DNA from: Eurosta solidaginis | Lineage: Eukaryota > Arthropoda > Insecta > Diptera > Tephritidae | Direction of reading: 5' to 3' | Assembly: GCF_040869045.1 (NCBI RefSeq) | Contig: NC_090320.1 | Span: 241,986,978-242,050,977 of the forward strand | DNA: 64,000 bases | Program-made: the position numbers and the translations under genes | Shown here: positions 1-10,558 of the stretch, piece after piece | How positions within the stretch are numbered: the stretch's first letter is position 1 | How the letters are laid out: each line of letters starts with the position of its first letter | Notes under the pieces: generated by a model | What the model was told of the DNA's origin: nothing | Database searches by the model: none | What the model saw: the letters and a program-made list of their open reading frames with translations, nothing else

Positions 1-59
1 CTCAGTGGAGGTATTTTTATTATTACCTTTTGATTAAGTCGCTTTCATGTTTGTCCCCT

Positions 60-1545
60 CATTTCCATACGAATTTTTGACACACGGAAAAGTCTTTTTC
101 GGTAACTTCCCGTTGAGCTAGCCACTTGATACTTAGAACTTAGTTCAGATCTGAGAGTGATTACAATGCAAAAAAAATCCGCCAGGTGGCGCACGGATCG
201 AGATATACAGAAAATTAATTTTAAAATGGAAATTTTGGGATCGACTTTTAACTAACTTTTCGGTGATCCAGAGACTTGAAACTTAGCACATAGTTTGCGA
301 GTCGATGGCACTACAAGGTGGAGTGCCAATGGAGATAACTACAAATCCCTGAAAAACGAGGGGAATCTTGCGATCGATTTTTGAGTAACTTTCCGGTGAG
401 CTGAAGACATGAAACTTGAGCCATAAGTCAGAACCCGGTGACAATGCAATATTTTATCAAAAAAATTCCGCCAGGTGACGCATGGATCGAAATATTACGA
501 AAATTAATTTTAACTTGGGAATCTTTCAATCCATTTTTAACTAACTTCCCGGTTACCTAAAGACTTGTAACTTAGCGCATAGTTCAAGACTCGGTGACAA
601 TACAATTTATAGAAAACAAAGTTACGCTAGGTGGCATGCTAATTGAGATAACTACAAATCCCTGAAAAACGACGGGAATCTTGCGATCGATTTTTGAGTA
701 ACTTGCCGGTGAGCTAGAGACTTGAAATTTGGGCCGTGGGTCAGAACCCGGTGAAAATGCAACATTTGATCAAAAAAGTGCCGCTAGGTGGCGAATTGAT
801 CGAGATATTAGGAAAATTTATTTTAATTTGGGAATCTTTCAATCTATTTATAACTAACTTGCCGGTTACCTAGAGACTTGCAACTTAGCACACAGTTCGA
901 GACCCGGTGACAATACAATTTACAGAAAGCAGAATTGCGCTAGGTGGTGCACTAAGTGAGATAACTACAAATCTTTGAAAAACGAGGGAAATCTTGCAAT
1001 CGATTTTTGAGTAACTTGGCGGTGAGCTATTGGCTTGAAACTTGGGCCGTGGATCAGAATCCAGTGACAATGCAACATTTGATCAAAAAAAATTCGCTAG
1101 GTGGCACGCTTATCGAGATAGTAAGAAAACAATTTGGGAATCTTTCAATCCCTTTTTAACTAACTTCCCGGTTACCTAGAGACTTGAAACTTGGTACTTA
1201 GTTAGAGGCTTGGTGACAATACAACCCATAGAAAACGAAAATCCGCTAGGTGGCGCGCTAGTCAAGATAACTGCAAATCCTTTAAAAACGAGGGAATCTT
1301 GCGATCGATTTTCGAGCAACTTCCCGATGAGCTAGAGACATGAAACTTTGGCCGTAAGTCAGAGCCCGGTGACAATGCAATATTTTATCAAAAAATTTCC
1401 GCTAAGTCGCGCGTGGATCGATATATTGAGAAAACTAGTTTTAAATTGGGAATCTTGCAATCGATTTTTAACTAACTTCCCGGATATCTAGAGACTCGAA
1501 ACGTGAAATATAGTTTAAAACTCGGTGACAGTGCAATGTGTGATC
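60..1545. repeat. 313-bp dimeric tandem repeat
   Basis: Nearly five tandem copies of a ~313-bp unit. The anchor gggaatcttgcg recurs near 361, 674, 986 and 1292 (the last interval ~305 bp). Each unit is a dimer of two diverged ~155-bp halves: one carries ccggtgagctagagac, the other cccggttacctagagac. Most halves also carry a motif like cgctaggtggcgc. No long reading frame persists. The same core motif appears in a shorter-period array at 26.7-27.1 kb, so the two are related. Direct sequence observation; no function is implied. Confidence 0.9.
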
Positions 1546-1948
1546 AAAAAATTTGAGCTACGTAACGCACAAGTCGAACTATTTAGGAGATTAGGCCATG
1601 CAGGCGTTGTAGAATTCCACCTCGTTGAAGGCCCAACTCAATGCACGTCCTTGCATACTTGGAGGCGTACGCGACTTTCACCGAGATTCTTTAGACTTTC
1701 AGGCGTATGCGAATTTCACCACCATTTTCAGCTGTGCAAATTAAGTAGCTGGCAAACGAGGTGGAATTCTCTTGTTATGATGCGAGGTGGAATTCTGTTG
1801 TTTTCGCCAGTGTTGTCAGCGAAAATTCCATTAATTCTATTAAATTTTGCTATTTTGAACAAATAAATAAATATAAGAATTTTCACTGAGGAATTACTAA
1901 AATTACTAATCAAAGCTGCCTTTTTGTAGGCTGTACTAAAAAATTGAA
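1546..1948. other. Non-coding stretch with repeated EcoRI-type motif
   Basis: No gene seen. The 13-mer GAATTCCACCTCG lies at 1612-1624 and its reverse complement at 1757-1769 and 1783-1795. Two direct repeats of the type aggcgtaNgcga..ttcacc lie between them. The 113-codon open frame across this stretch starts inside the upstream tandem repeat and shows no protein-like features. Confidence 0.5.
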
Positions 1949-2357
1949 AATAAAAAGATGATAAAAAAATTTTAAGCACTACCTTTATATAAATGGAACA
2001 AAAAATAGAAGGCAATTTTTCCTTTAATACAGACATAGTCTTGTTGAATTTTTACTAAAAAACGTTAACAATAGCTCTTGTAAAAGAATTTTGAGATTTA
2101 AAATTATAAAGGTAGAGGCGTGTTTAAATTTTAAATATCAATTAGTTAAAACCAAGTACATGGTTTGCCTTAAATTGAAAGATTGCGCTCCACCTTTATA
2201 GTTGTAAATCCCAAAATTCTTTTACAAGAGCAACTGCTAAAGTTTTTTAGTCAAAATTCAACAAGATTATGTATGTATTAAAGGAAAAATTGCCTTCTAT
2301 TTTTTGTTCCATTTATATAAAGGTAGCCCTTAAAATGTTTTTATCATTTTTTTATTG
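1949..2357. mobile_element. Foldback (long inverted-repeat) element
   Basis: Two ~172-bp arms in inverted orientation, 1949-2120 and 2185-2357, separated by ~64 bp. The arms share blocks such as gccttctattttttgttcca and cttttacaagag with their reverse complements and differ by scattered substitutions. This is the form of a foldback or MITE. No transposase is present. I could not settle outer ends or a TSD. The minus-strand 102-codon frame here is a product of the arm sequence. Confidence 0.8.
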
Positions 2358-3070
2358 TATTTATTTTTAAATTTGTATTGTATTTTTTTTTTACAAAATT
2401 TAAATTGAATAAAATCCATCCACAAAATGATTCGTTCCAGTCTTGAACTTAGTAGGGGTAAGGTTACGAGGATATACATGTGAATACTCTCACCAAGAGG
2501 CCAGATGAAGATTCCTTCAACCAGCCAGATTTTTCCTACTTAACCTGTATTGAGATGGAACATTTCTTCACATTTAAAAAATTTTTTGTCGCAACATCAG
2601 ATCAGTGTCATATGATGTGGCTGGCTATATGATCTAGAAGGGTAGGTGTAGGGTGAGTGCGAGTAGTTGATGGCTGTATAATAACCATTTTTATAAGCAG
2701 CATATTTTGTCAACAGCTTTCGTCTAGACCAAACCACTGAAGAATAGGATGAGTTTGACCACCACAGTGTTCTTACTGTTTCATACCTAGCCTGTGGCAG
2801 CTTTGTGAAAATACGGAGCAGGAATTGCTTTTTTGCATTTAGCATCGATCTGCCTAATTTAGCTTAGTTTTTTGACGCTCTACTGGCTGGAGAGTTAGCC
2901 AGTAGTCAATTAAGAGGGTGGCTTGAACGGAGGTATTTTGTATTGTCTCATAAACAGCATAAATGTATGGACACTCCTGCATTTTTACATTGAATCATAA
3001 ATGTTAAGGGCGTTTATCACATATGATTTCGATGGCCGGTAAATTAAGAAATAAGTTGAAGAACGAACCA
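2358..3070. other. No recognisable gene
   Basis: Mixed sequence without a convincing exon, RNA gene or repeat. An 82-codon minus-strand frame at 2597-2845 has no motif I recognise; it could be a decayed transposon fragment because the stretch leads into a CCTAA tail and a possible RT fragment. Confidence 0.4.
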
Positions 3071-3072
3071 CT

Positions 3073-3092
3073 TTAACCTAACCTAACCTAAC
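3073..3092. repeat. (CCTAA)n short tract
   Basis: Three CCTAA units. It resembles the insect telomere repeat, but two other such tracts in the window (36319-36334 and 45488-45501) are the 3' tail of a LINE family, so a retrotransposon tail is the better reading. Confidence 0.7.
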
Positions 3093-3129
3093 GTATATTG
3101 TGACGTCACAGTACCAAAATACGACAAAA

Positions 3130-3470
3130 ATTCTCGCTATTCTGACTGGCTTACAACTGCAGAAACTTCAAGCTGTGCACCAACATCTATTCTAGTCTGA
3201 AGCCTCTCACGGCTATTGGGTCGAACATTACTAAAGGCGCCTACTATGTCAAGTATATCCTCCACCATATACTTACTAAAAGCGGGTCCCTTTTTAATAT
3301 TTATTGTCATGCCTCTATAGACGCAACAGTTTGAATGAACTCTATAGAGCTCGCTGAGTTTGAATAATCCGTTGTATTGTGAGTTATTTATGGGCATTTG
3401 TTTACATAAGAAACAAAACCTTAACGACTGATAATGCAGCTTATATGATTCCTTTTCATATAACACACGT
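3130..3470 (-). pseudogene. Possible LINE reverse-transcriptase fragment
   Basis: A 109-codon minus-strand frame contains DILDIVGAFSNVRPNS. It resembles RT motif A of I-group LINEs, usually (A/V)FLDIEGAFNNV followed by a short helix; the clearer fragment at 16.1-17.6 kb has AFLDVVKGAFRNAPP at the same place. Motifs B and C are absent, so if real this is a short, broken piece. The perfect palindrome TGACGTCA lies just outside at 3101-3108. Identification rests on one motif and is tentative. Confidence 0.35.
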
Positions 3471-4370
3471 TCTTAGCACAGCTCTCATATCCATAAATAG
3501 CTCGCGGGATTGCTGCTACACTACAAAGTGTTAAAAACTACTTACATATGTACGTACGTACAAGTATTCGTCATCTTTTATTACTCATTAACTGCATAAT
3601 TATGACTCGGAAGATTGTAAGTAATTTACTTAGTCTCACAATTTCCACCGGACAATAGTCACAATTGCTAATGTTTCAACACGCACAAGTACTTAAAGTT
3701 TTGCAGCCGAAAGGGAAATGTCGCACATTACAACAAGCCGTAGATTGGGGCAGGCACACTTTCGAGTCAAATATTTACATGAATAAGTGTTTATAATAAA
3801 ATATATATTATAGAAACCACACGTGGTTACCTAAGAAGTCAAGAGTTTGCAAATAATATGCTGATTCATAAAAGTATAAAAAGAAGGAGATGAAGCAAAG
3901 GTGACGAGGAGCCATAATGGGAACCTGCAAGATGAAAATAGGAACGCCTGCAGCCTTGCGCAAGTATGAGTAAAGAAAAAGTAAGAAATTTGCAACAACA
4001 CTAACACAGTCGCATAGCCAACAGCGATTCCTCATCTGTCACAGACTAATTATTAATTAAGAAAACAAAAATAAAATGTTTTTTATTTATTCTTATTTGT
4101 TTTTTTTTTTATGGGCTTATTAAGGTAGGTGCACAGACAAAACGTGTGACTACTCGAGTCGTACAAATACGAAACTCAATGCAACAACATATTGCATCAT
4201 GGGCAGAGCTACAGCTTAACTCTAGCACCTACATATGTATGTGCAAAGTTGGATCGCCCCAGCCGCCACATTTTACTCGGTGTGAACTCTTTTCATCAAA
4301 GAATGAAACCGAATTAAAATAATGCATTCGAATTGGTATTAGTTTTGCTAAGAAGAAGTAAAGCCATGCC
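3471..4370. other. No recognisable gene
   Basis: AT-rich sequence with poly-T at about 4096 and scattered ATGTAYGTA-type simple runs. I see no exon or element ends. Confidence 0.4.
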
Positions 4371-4770
4371 TTAGCACATCTGTTGCATTTTTTCATATCG
4401 AGATTGTGACGTGACATTATCAAAACACAAAAACTATTCTGATTGGTTCCTATTTCAGAACTGCGTTTGATAATGTGACGTCGACGTGCAAACCGTTCGT
4501 TTTCAGTTTTCATTTTGAAATAAAGAGCTTAAAGAAAAAAGGAGCTTTTGAAATCTGCTCTTGGTATCATGGAAATCACGTCCATGCCGGATGACGGACG
4601 TTTCTTACAGCTTTTCTCATCATATGATTATACAGATGATAGCTACGGCTCTTGTTGAGCTAGCTTTACGTACGTCCTTTACTACTCGTTTTGCGATAGT
4701 GAGATTGCGGCGTCACATTATCAAAATATAAAAAAAGACAAGACGAGCGTTTGATTATTTCGCCTTAGAG

Positions 4771-5358
4771 CAGGCATGCTTAACCAACGAACCGATATCA
4801 TTTCGTTACGATAATTAACGTTAATAAACGAAACAAAGTCATTTCGTTTCATTTATTAACGTTAAGTACGTCAAATTAACGAAATGATTTTGTTTCGTTT
4901 TCTGCCATATCAAAACGAAATCAAATCGTTTATGTTGATTATTAATTTCAAACTATGCTGGCAAAGCTGATTGATGGCGGAGTCATTAAGGTGAAAGCAT
5001 TAGCGAAGCTGATTGCAACTTTTCTCATTAATTTTGACAGTACGAACATTTCTCAGAGTATTTTTGACATTACCACCAACGAATTACACAAACAAATTAC
5101 ATGGAGTTTGTGTGTATGTCCGCTCGCTGTTACCACCTTACGGCCTCACCATGGCTATAGCATTGCCAGCACAATTCAAACATAAAGTATCACGTTTTTG
5201 TTAACGTTTTTAACGTTAACGAAAGCTTTTCGTTTCGGTTAAAAACGAGATACAATTTATCTTGATAATTTCTTTATCGATAATATTTCGAAGTGTTTCA
5301 ACGGAAACGGTGGAAATTTTTTGATAAACGATTAGCTTAACGTTAAGGTGCATCCCTG
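4771..5358. mobile_element. hAT-like non-autonomous transposon
   Basis: A 588-bp element bounded by imperfect terminal inverted repeats CAGGCATGC and GCATCCCTG (CAGGGATGC on the other strand). Perfect 8-bp TSDs, CCTTAGAG, lie at 4763-4770 and 5359-5366. An 8-bp TSD and TIRs starting CAG are typical of the hAT superfamily. The interior is rich in TTAACG and AACGAAA runs and carries no transposase, so it would depend on a transposase made elsewhere. Two short plus-strand frames inside overlap each other and look incidental. Confidence 0.88.
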
Positions 5359-5403
5359 CCTTAGAGCACTGTTCGCTCTCGTTCGCTTTGCGTGTGTCCG
5401 TTA

Positions 5404-5749
5404 AGGGCCCATTACTGATACTTAGCATAGAATTGACTTGACTTGAGAACTGTCATTTACAGTTCTTTTAAATGAACATTGCATGTTACTGATTACTCAA
5501 AACTTAGCAACACTTAACTTGACTTTGAAGTCTGTTGAATTTTGATTTTCTATGTAAGTTCTAAGTGACGTTTACATTTTGAGATGCCATTTGTTTGTTT
5601 CCATTTCATTTTGACATTTTGTCATACAAATTGACATTTATTGATTATGATGCCAGATTGTATGCGCTAAGTGGAGTATAATCGTGGCTAAGTTACCAAG
5701 TTTACTTCAAGTCAAGTCAAGTCTATGCTGAGTATCAGTAATGGGCCCT
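5404..5749. mobile_element. PIF/Harbinger-like MITE
   Basis: A 346-bp element with ~45-bp inverted ends beginning AGGGCCCATTACTGATAC and ending in the complement. It is flanked by TTA at 5401-5403 and 5750-5752. A 3-bp TWA target duplication with GGGCC-type ends is the mark of PIF/Harbinger. The related host repeat near 4670 reads straight through tcctTTActact, which supports the junction. No coding capacity. Confidence 0.88.
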
Positions 5750-5850
5750 TTACTCTTTGCTTTACGATAGTGAGATTGTGACGTCACACTAACAAAATAA
5801 AAATAAAACCAGACGAGCGTTTGACTCTCTGGCTTAATGTGAGTGCTCCG

Positions 5851-6585
5851 GTCGTACACAACTAATTTCGCTAATTTTTATGGATCAGGCGTTTTTGTGT
5901 GTACTTCTGTTGGTCAAATGACTGGATGGCTCTAATCGAAATAGCTTGTCCCTCTTTGACTTCAACTAGTAAAAATATATCCTTTTTAGCTATGGTTGCG
6001 AGACTTGTGAATTCAGTGCCAAATATCTTGGGAAAGTACGAAAAGCTACAAAGAATCAATAGCTAGGTGCTACTGCCTAAAAAAAGATGATAGGGTATAA
6101 TATATTGCTTTACGTCAAAGGTCTTTGGTAATCGTTGGATTGAAGTATAGCCATTTCATCTATCGGCGGACAGTAAAAGAGAGATCGGTCAAGACACTCA
6201 TAGCACTCAAAGGATAACATCTATGAAACCATTATCTTTGAGAAAAAAGGTTGAAAATAGAATTGGGCGCAAAACAACTTGGAATGCCTTTAATGTTAGG
6301 AATTACTCACTTCCTTGAAACACAGATGGCACGAAAACATCATATAGAATCGAAGCGCAAATAATTGAATCCTCAATCATTAAGTTCAGAACATTGGGAC
6401 TGTTTTCGTGCATCTTTTAGGTTTAAAGTAATCGCTATAGGTTTTTTCGCATAGATAGATATGCAACTCCGTGTACTAATGAGAGTTTCTTTATACTGAG
6501 CAACAGTCAGGCCACATTTACACTATAATTAATGTAAGATAAGATCTTCACTTGTATGGACAAATTATGGGCTGATACAAGATCA
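5851..6585. other. No recognisable gene
   Basis: No exon, RNA or repeat boundary recognised. Open frames are short and lack protein-like composition. Confidence 0.4.
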
Positions 6586-6589
6586 AAAA

Positions 6590-6900
6590 TTTAGACTGAG
6601 CAGCGCAAGGCTTTGTAACTGCCGACACCTATCCAAGAACAACCTTATGTTTATATATGGAATCCTAACTGGACAATGCGCTCGCAATGCTCACATTCTT
6701 AAGCTAGACATTTTGATTAACCAATACAGAAACTGAGTATTCTGTGTTAATGAAACTGCTTACAAAATGGGACGCTACTTCCGCTAGGACGCTACAGCTA
6801 AAGCTTAGCGCGAATAAGGTGCCAAGAGAAGATGAATTTTGTACTAACTTCGACGCCTTAAGACGGCCTTAGATCTAATTTGGATTTGGGAAGTGATACT
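6590..6900 (+). pseudogene. LINE C-terminal fragment
   Basis: Plus-strand translation near 6645-6720 gives LYMGILTGQCARNAHIL. It matches the conserved block that follows RNase H in I-group LINEs, (L)TMGILTGHCLLA.HAY in the copy at 9.2 kb. Stops and frame shifts follow directly and the zinc-knuckle is not clear. A short dead remnant. Confidence 0.5.
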
Positions 6901-8455
6901 TTTCTGCCAAAAATTATTGGTTGCTTATAAATACAAGCTACCTAGTCAGTGTCTAATCCGCCATTTGAGGGTCGTCGTCTCCGCAAAAATGATGCCACCA
7001 AACTAACAGAGCTTCTGAAATTTGAAATCTTTTCTCGGAAAGGTCTGCGCCGACACAACTGACCCTTGAACGGATGCCCATTCGCTGTGTCGAAATTATT
7101 TCGTTGAGTTGAGCACATTTAGCCATGATGATTGTCTACGTGATATTACCTACAAACTTACTAGTCTCAAATCATCTGGTATCTCCATCTAGACTGGTAA
7201 ACTTCTTTACGTATTAAAACTTATACTGGAACTTGGGGTATTTGGGAGGTATTCTGTAAAGAATTTTGGAGACAATCCTAAGCTAAGGCTAACCGATCAG
7301 TGCTTTCAGTTCACAAGGAAATCCTTATAGCTGATCTCCGGCGTGCAGAAAGTCTTAGGCATAATGCATAAAGACTCGATTTTAACTTTAAAAGATTGCT
7401 TGTTTTTTGTTTTGCAACAAAAGCAAAATATTCAGATTTTTCGCGGAAACTCGAGTCAGAGCATATGCTCACTTTTTATTCATGAGACTCGTCCTGTGAA
7501 ATTCTTTCCAGACAGCTGTGTAAATGATAACTCGGGCGGACTGCAGCACTGCTACAAAAACAACAACAACTACACAGACTACCTTGTTTTTTATAATTAG
7601 CTTCCCTTTTCCATCTTCACAATAAAAAGGCCTAAGTTATTCCTCTTGGGTGTCGTCCAACTTTCGAAAAAACATATCTAAACTCGAACTCATCCTACAA
7701 GTTTACATCACAACCGTTTCCTACCCTTGAAACAGTTTCGCGGAAGTTTTTTCTCAAATCAAAACGACGACTAAATCTACAGTTTACAAAACTAAAATGC
7801 TTTCAAACGGTTTCAATTCGGTTTCATTCCTTGTCATCCATACTTACTACGTCTTATTTAAGGTACATTAAGTGTTGCAGTGTTGCAATTCATATTACAT
7901 ATATACAAATGAACTCACACAAATGTATGCAAACTTGTGCATAAATGCTTCAAACGCGCTTTACACCTGACGCAGTATTTACTGTCTTTAAGCTTACTGC
8001 CCATAGGCAAATTTCCTGTGTAAATCAGCAAGCAGATTTGCTAAGGTAATTTCCACAAGATACCAACCGGCGAGTGTTTCTTTTGCTGTGATGCACCCAC
8101 TTGACGATATATCTACTTGATGATGATGATGATGATGGCAAAATTGCTACGTGCTGTTCATGTCAATTGTATTTAATTCGCTTGGAAATTATATGAGGAG
8201 TTTAAGGAGTATAATGCGATTCATTGAGGAGATTGAGTGAGGAGGTTTATTGATGAGAGGTGATTTGAAAATATATAAAATATTAAAAAGTTAATAAAGT
8301 TAAACAAAAGAAAATAACTGACTTGGTTGGTTGCCCCACCGAACCTACACGCTGGCTACAAAGGGTATGTTTTTATGATAAGCTTGACTAAAGAAGAACC
8401 GAATATTTTTCTACAGAATAACGCTTGTTTATGTGAAAACACCTAACTTGATTTA
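6901..8455. other. No recognisable gene; short simple repeats
   Basis: No gene seen. A (GAT)6 microsatellite lies at 8119-8137, and a short GTAG(C)/CAACAACAAC edge near 7550-7570 resembles the TTG-rich end of the dispersed repeat family annotated at 13473. The 85-codon frame at 7343-7600 has no recognisable domain. Confidence 0.4.
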
Positions 8456-8459
8456 GAAA

Positions 8460-8721
8460 ATAATCAACGTAGCAAAAATAAAGGCCTCACGTAAACCGAA
8501 CGTGATGCCAGAACTTATGTTATAGAATAACAACGTACTCCTGGAACATACTAGTAATTTTTTAGGACCTATATTAATTGCTGCCTTGAAATCTGGCAAC
8601 TCTGCCGCCCCAAATAGCTAGAGCCTTGACCTGGCGAGCGCAGGACACGGACACACAACGTGCTCAACCGTTTCTTCCTGCAGCTTACACGTCCTACATC
8701 TGCTGCTACTGACGAGGCCTA
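8460..8721 (-). mobile_element. LINE family A, 3' part (left piece)
   Basis: Minus-strand 3' part of a LINE called family A here. Its reverse complement aligns with the plus-strand copy at 43.7-43.86 kb: a post-RNase-H zinc-knuckle with the ETVEHV motif, then 3' UTR reading ttctataacataagttctgg. The element is cut in two by another LINE at 8722-9179. All frames are broken. Neither the extreme 3' end nor the CCTAACC tail is preserved here. Confidence 0.75.
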
Positions 8722-9179
8722 GATAGATAGATAGATGTTGTGGGGTTAAGCACTGCGACCTATTGGTCTATTGTGCCCTCATTCTCTTTACAACACCTCA
8801 TCCAAGCCAAGTCTTGCGACTGCATCGCATTCCATCAGGATGTGTTCTGCAGTCTCATCTTCGAGATTACAGAACCGACAGCGGCTACTAGACGATATGC
8901 CCAATTTATGCATATCAGTGACCTGGGAGTATATCTGTTATAATTCTACTACTAGGAGTACTTTATGGAAGTTTAATCATAGCTTTAAATCGCTTTGAAT
9001 TGTACCCTCCTATTAGTGCCTTTGCCTGCCGAAGTCCTGGAATTTCGCGCCAGTGTTGTTCTCTGAGGCACGCCTCTTTTTGCCGTAACTCTTCCCTTAT
9101 TGTATGTGACCCTATCGGCACGATGGGTTCGGGTCTTTTTTTCATTTCGACCGCTGCCAACCTGGCAAGCTCGTCCGCT
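8722..9179 (-). mobile_element. LINE family B 3' fragment nested in family A
   Basis: A 5'-truncated LINE on the minus strand. It starts inside RNase H (ADELARLAAVEMKKRPEP), runs through the linker ending SKRFKAMIKL, and reaches a zinc-knuckle read as CRFCNLEDETAEHILMEC. Its 3' end is a short (TCTA)n tail at 8722-8736. Perfect 10-bp TSDs, ACGAGGCCTA, lie at 8712-8721 and 9180-9189, and the family A copy at 36.6 kb shows a near-identical uninterrupted site. Truncation at 5', a simple-repeat tail and a TSD are the signature of target-primed reverse transcription. Confidence 0.85.
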
Positions 9180-9189
9180 ACGAGGCCTA

Positions 9190-9640
9190 AGTTATAAGCA
9201 TGTGATGCCAGAAGGCAGTGTCCAGTTAATATGCCCATCGTGAGCCTTAAGTCTTCTCTCTTCAGAACTATAAGCCAGTTTGTGAGTCTAAAATCGTAGG
9301 CTTTGCACATGATATCAGAAATTTTGCAACCCCGTTCTTATTTCCATGTCTTTCCTGCTTGATGGATCAAATGCAACTATCTCCCTTTGATTTCTCCCAA
9401 ACGGATTGGGACGTCTATCCTCGATTCAGTGAGTGTTGCACCCTCCTTTGCAAACTCATTGGCCTTTTCGTTACCTTCTATACCTTTATGGCAGGAACCC
9501 AATATATATGTATGGTAGACCTGAGCGAAAGTTTTTCAATGCTTCTTTGCTTTCCAGAACACTTCTTGAGGAAGTACTGAGTGAGATTATTGCCTTAATC
9601 GCCGCTTGACTATCAACCCTGCTAAAGGTCCAGACATTAA
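9190..9640 (-). mobile_element. LINE family A, RNase H part (right piece)
   Basis: Minus-strand continuation of family A across the nested insertion. Reading from 9640 down gives a remnant of the RNase H DSQAAI motif, a stretch like WVPAIKG..GNEKA.E, and the block LTMGILTGHCLLASHAY at about 9190-9250. RNase H removes RNA from the RNA:DNA hybrid during LINE replication. Stops and frame shifts show the copy is dead. Confidence 0.75.
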
Positions 9641-9839
9641 AATAAAAATATTCTCTGCTGGGTGACCGCCAGAAACAAAGAGAACATGCCGAATATAAAT
9701 CTAATGACTTATAGACCGGGCTCAGCGAAGCTGAAACGAATATCCTAGGGATTCAGCGAGTCCCGCAAAACGACTGACACAAAGAGAAACGTCGCCGCGT
9801 ACGGCGCGCTATTTCTGTACATAGGTTAAAGATATCGTT

Positions 9840-10085
9840 AAATTGAAAATCCGACCGATGGCGGAAGGCTTAACTACTCTCTATAAGTATCTTGTCCTGT
9901 CATGTATGTTCTGATTTATGGCTCTAAATATTGAGCAATGTCGAGATGGCTTTTGAAGTATTTGAGGAAAAATTTGTCTGAAAGAGTAATGTTCCTTTTC
10001 GTGATATCAAAAGGGTGCAACGGAGGAGGTTTACGAATGAGCTGTATAAGCTTTATGCAAATATGAACATAGTGAAAGAAAGTAC
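9840..10085 (+). pseudogene. RTE-like retrotransposon fragment
   Basis: Plus-strand translation gives RFTNELYKLYANMNIVK. It matches the C-terminal part of the RTE-like element at 56.1-56.2 kb (KFNDELYELYADINIVQ). Upstream residues like LTTLYKYLVLSCMF recall the YKSLIVPVLLYG block. Several stops interrupt it. It abuts a minus-strand copy of the dispersed repeat. Confidence 0.6.
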
Positions 10086-10087
10086 AA

Positions 10088-10385
10088 GTCAAAGCTTCTC
10101 CAACCAAATTGTCAACCTCACCTACCCGTAGCGAATCCTGTTACTGTAACATCCAAGGCTCTGGCGACTCCAAATTCCTCACGGATCTATGGGGTGGGAC
10201 AGAGGGATGGCCTTGAAGGTTTCATGTGGTCATACTAAATCGTTCCCGATACGGTCGGGCTGGTGCCTTAATGGTGCTTGTTACCGGAACGTACCGGATC
10301 TGCATCCGGACCATCAACATCGATAACACTCCCCAAGGCCTTCGGGGGTATCCTTTTCGCTACAACAAAAGCAAGGCACTCGGGC
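10088..10385 (-). repeat. Dispersed repeat family R2, minus copy
   Basis: A reverse-complement copy of the dispersed family best seen at 13473-13788. It contains the conserved block cgggctggtgccttaatggt, the complement of accattaaggtgctagcccg elsewhere, the CCGGATCTG..CCGG core, and the TTG-rich start (gctacaacaaaagc here). No coding capacity. Likely a non-autonomous retroelement, but its class is not established. Confidence 0.75.
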
Positions 10386-10467
10386 TCAGAAATTTTCCTA
10401 TCGGTTCTTTATTTGGAGGCAGCGAAAAGGCGACTACTTTTACAACTGAATGAACATATATAACGAA

Positions 10468-10558
10468 TTTTTGTGAAAACTCTCAGTAGGACGGCTACTA
10501 ACAATAGATACATTTTCACAAAAACCATAAGAAATATCCGCTAGGCAGTACTGAGAGT
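10468..10558. repeat. Nested short inverted repeats
   Basis: TTTTTGTGAAAA at 10468-10479 is the exact complement of 10513-10524, and ACTCTCAGTA at 10479-10488 is the exact complement of 10549-10558. The two stems are interleaved rather than simply nested, so only one can form at a time. Could be the remnant of a small MITE. Confidence 0.6.

Larger units (their letters stand above)
4371..5850. repeat. Interrupted ~132-bp host repeat
   Basis: Blocks at about 4676-4770 and 5753-5850 are direct repeats (tttactNctN..cgatagtgagattg, then agacgagcgtttga). A looser copy lies at 4390-4480. Removing the two transposons between the first two blocks leaves a period of about 132 bp. The copy at 5779-5786 contains the perfect palindrome TGACGTCA; the copy near 4711 has a mutated version. 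Because one copy is uninterrupted at the MITE site, it serves as an empty-site control for the insertion at 5404. Confidence 0.65.

Noticed and set aside
3073..3092. Telomeric repeat
   Set aside because: Only three CCTAA units, and two similar tracts in the window are LINE tails.
5779..5786. TGACGTCA as a functional CRE site (also 3101-3108)
   Set aside because: One copy lies in a tandem repeat where the neighbouring copy is mutated, and no promoter is nearby.
8963..9310. 115-codon minus-strand frame as a single gene
   Set aside because: It crosses the junction of two nested LINEs marked by a 10-bp TSD.
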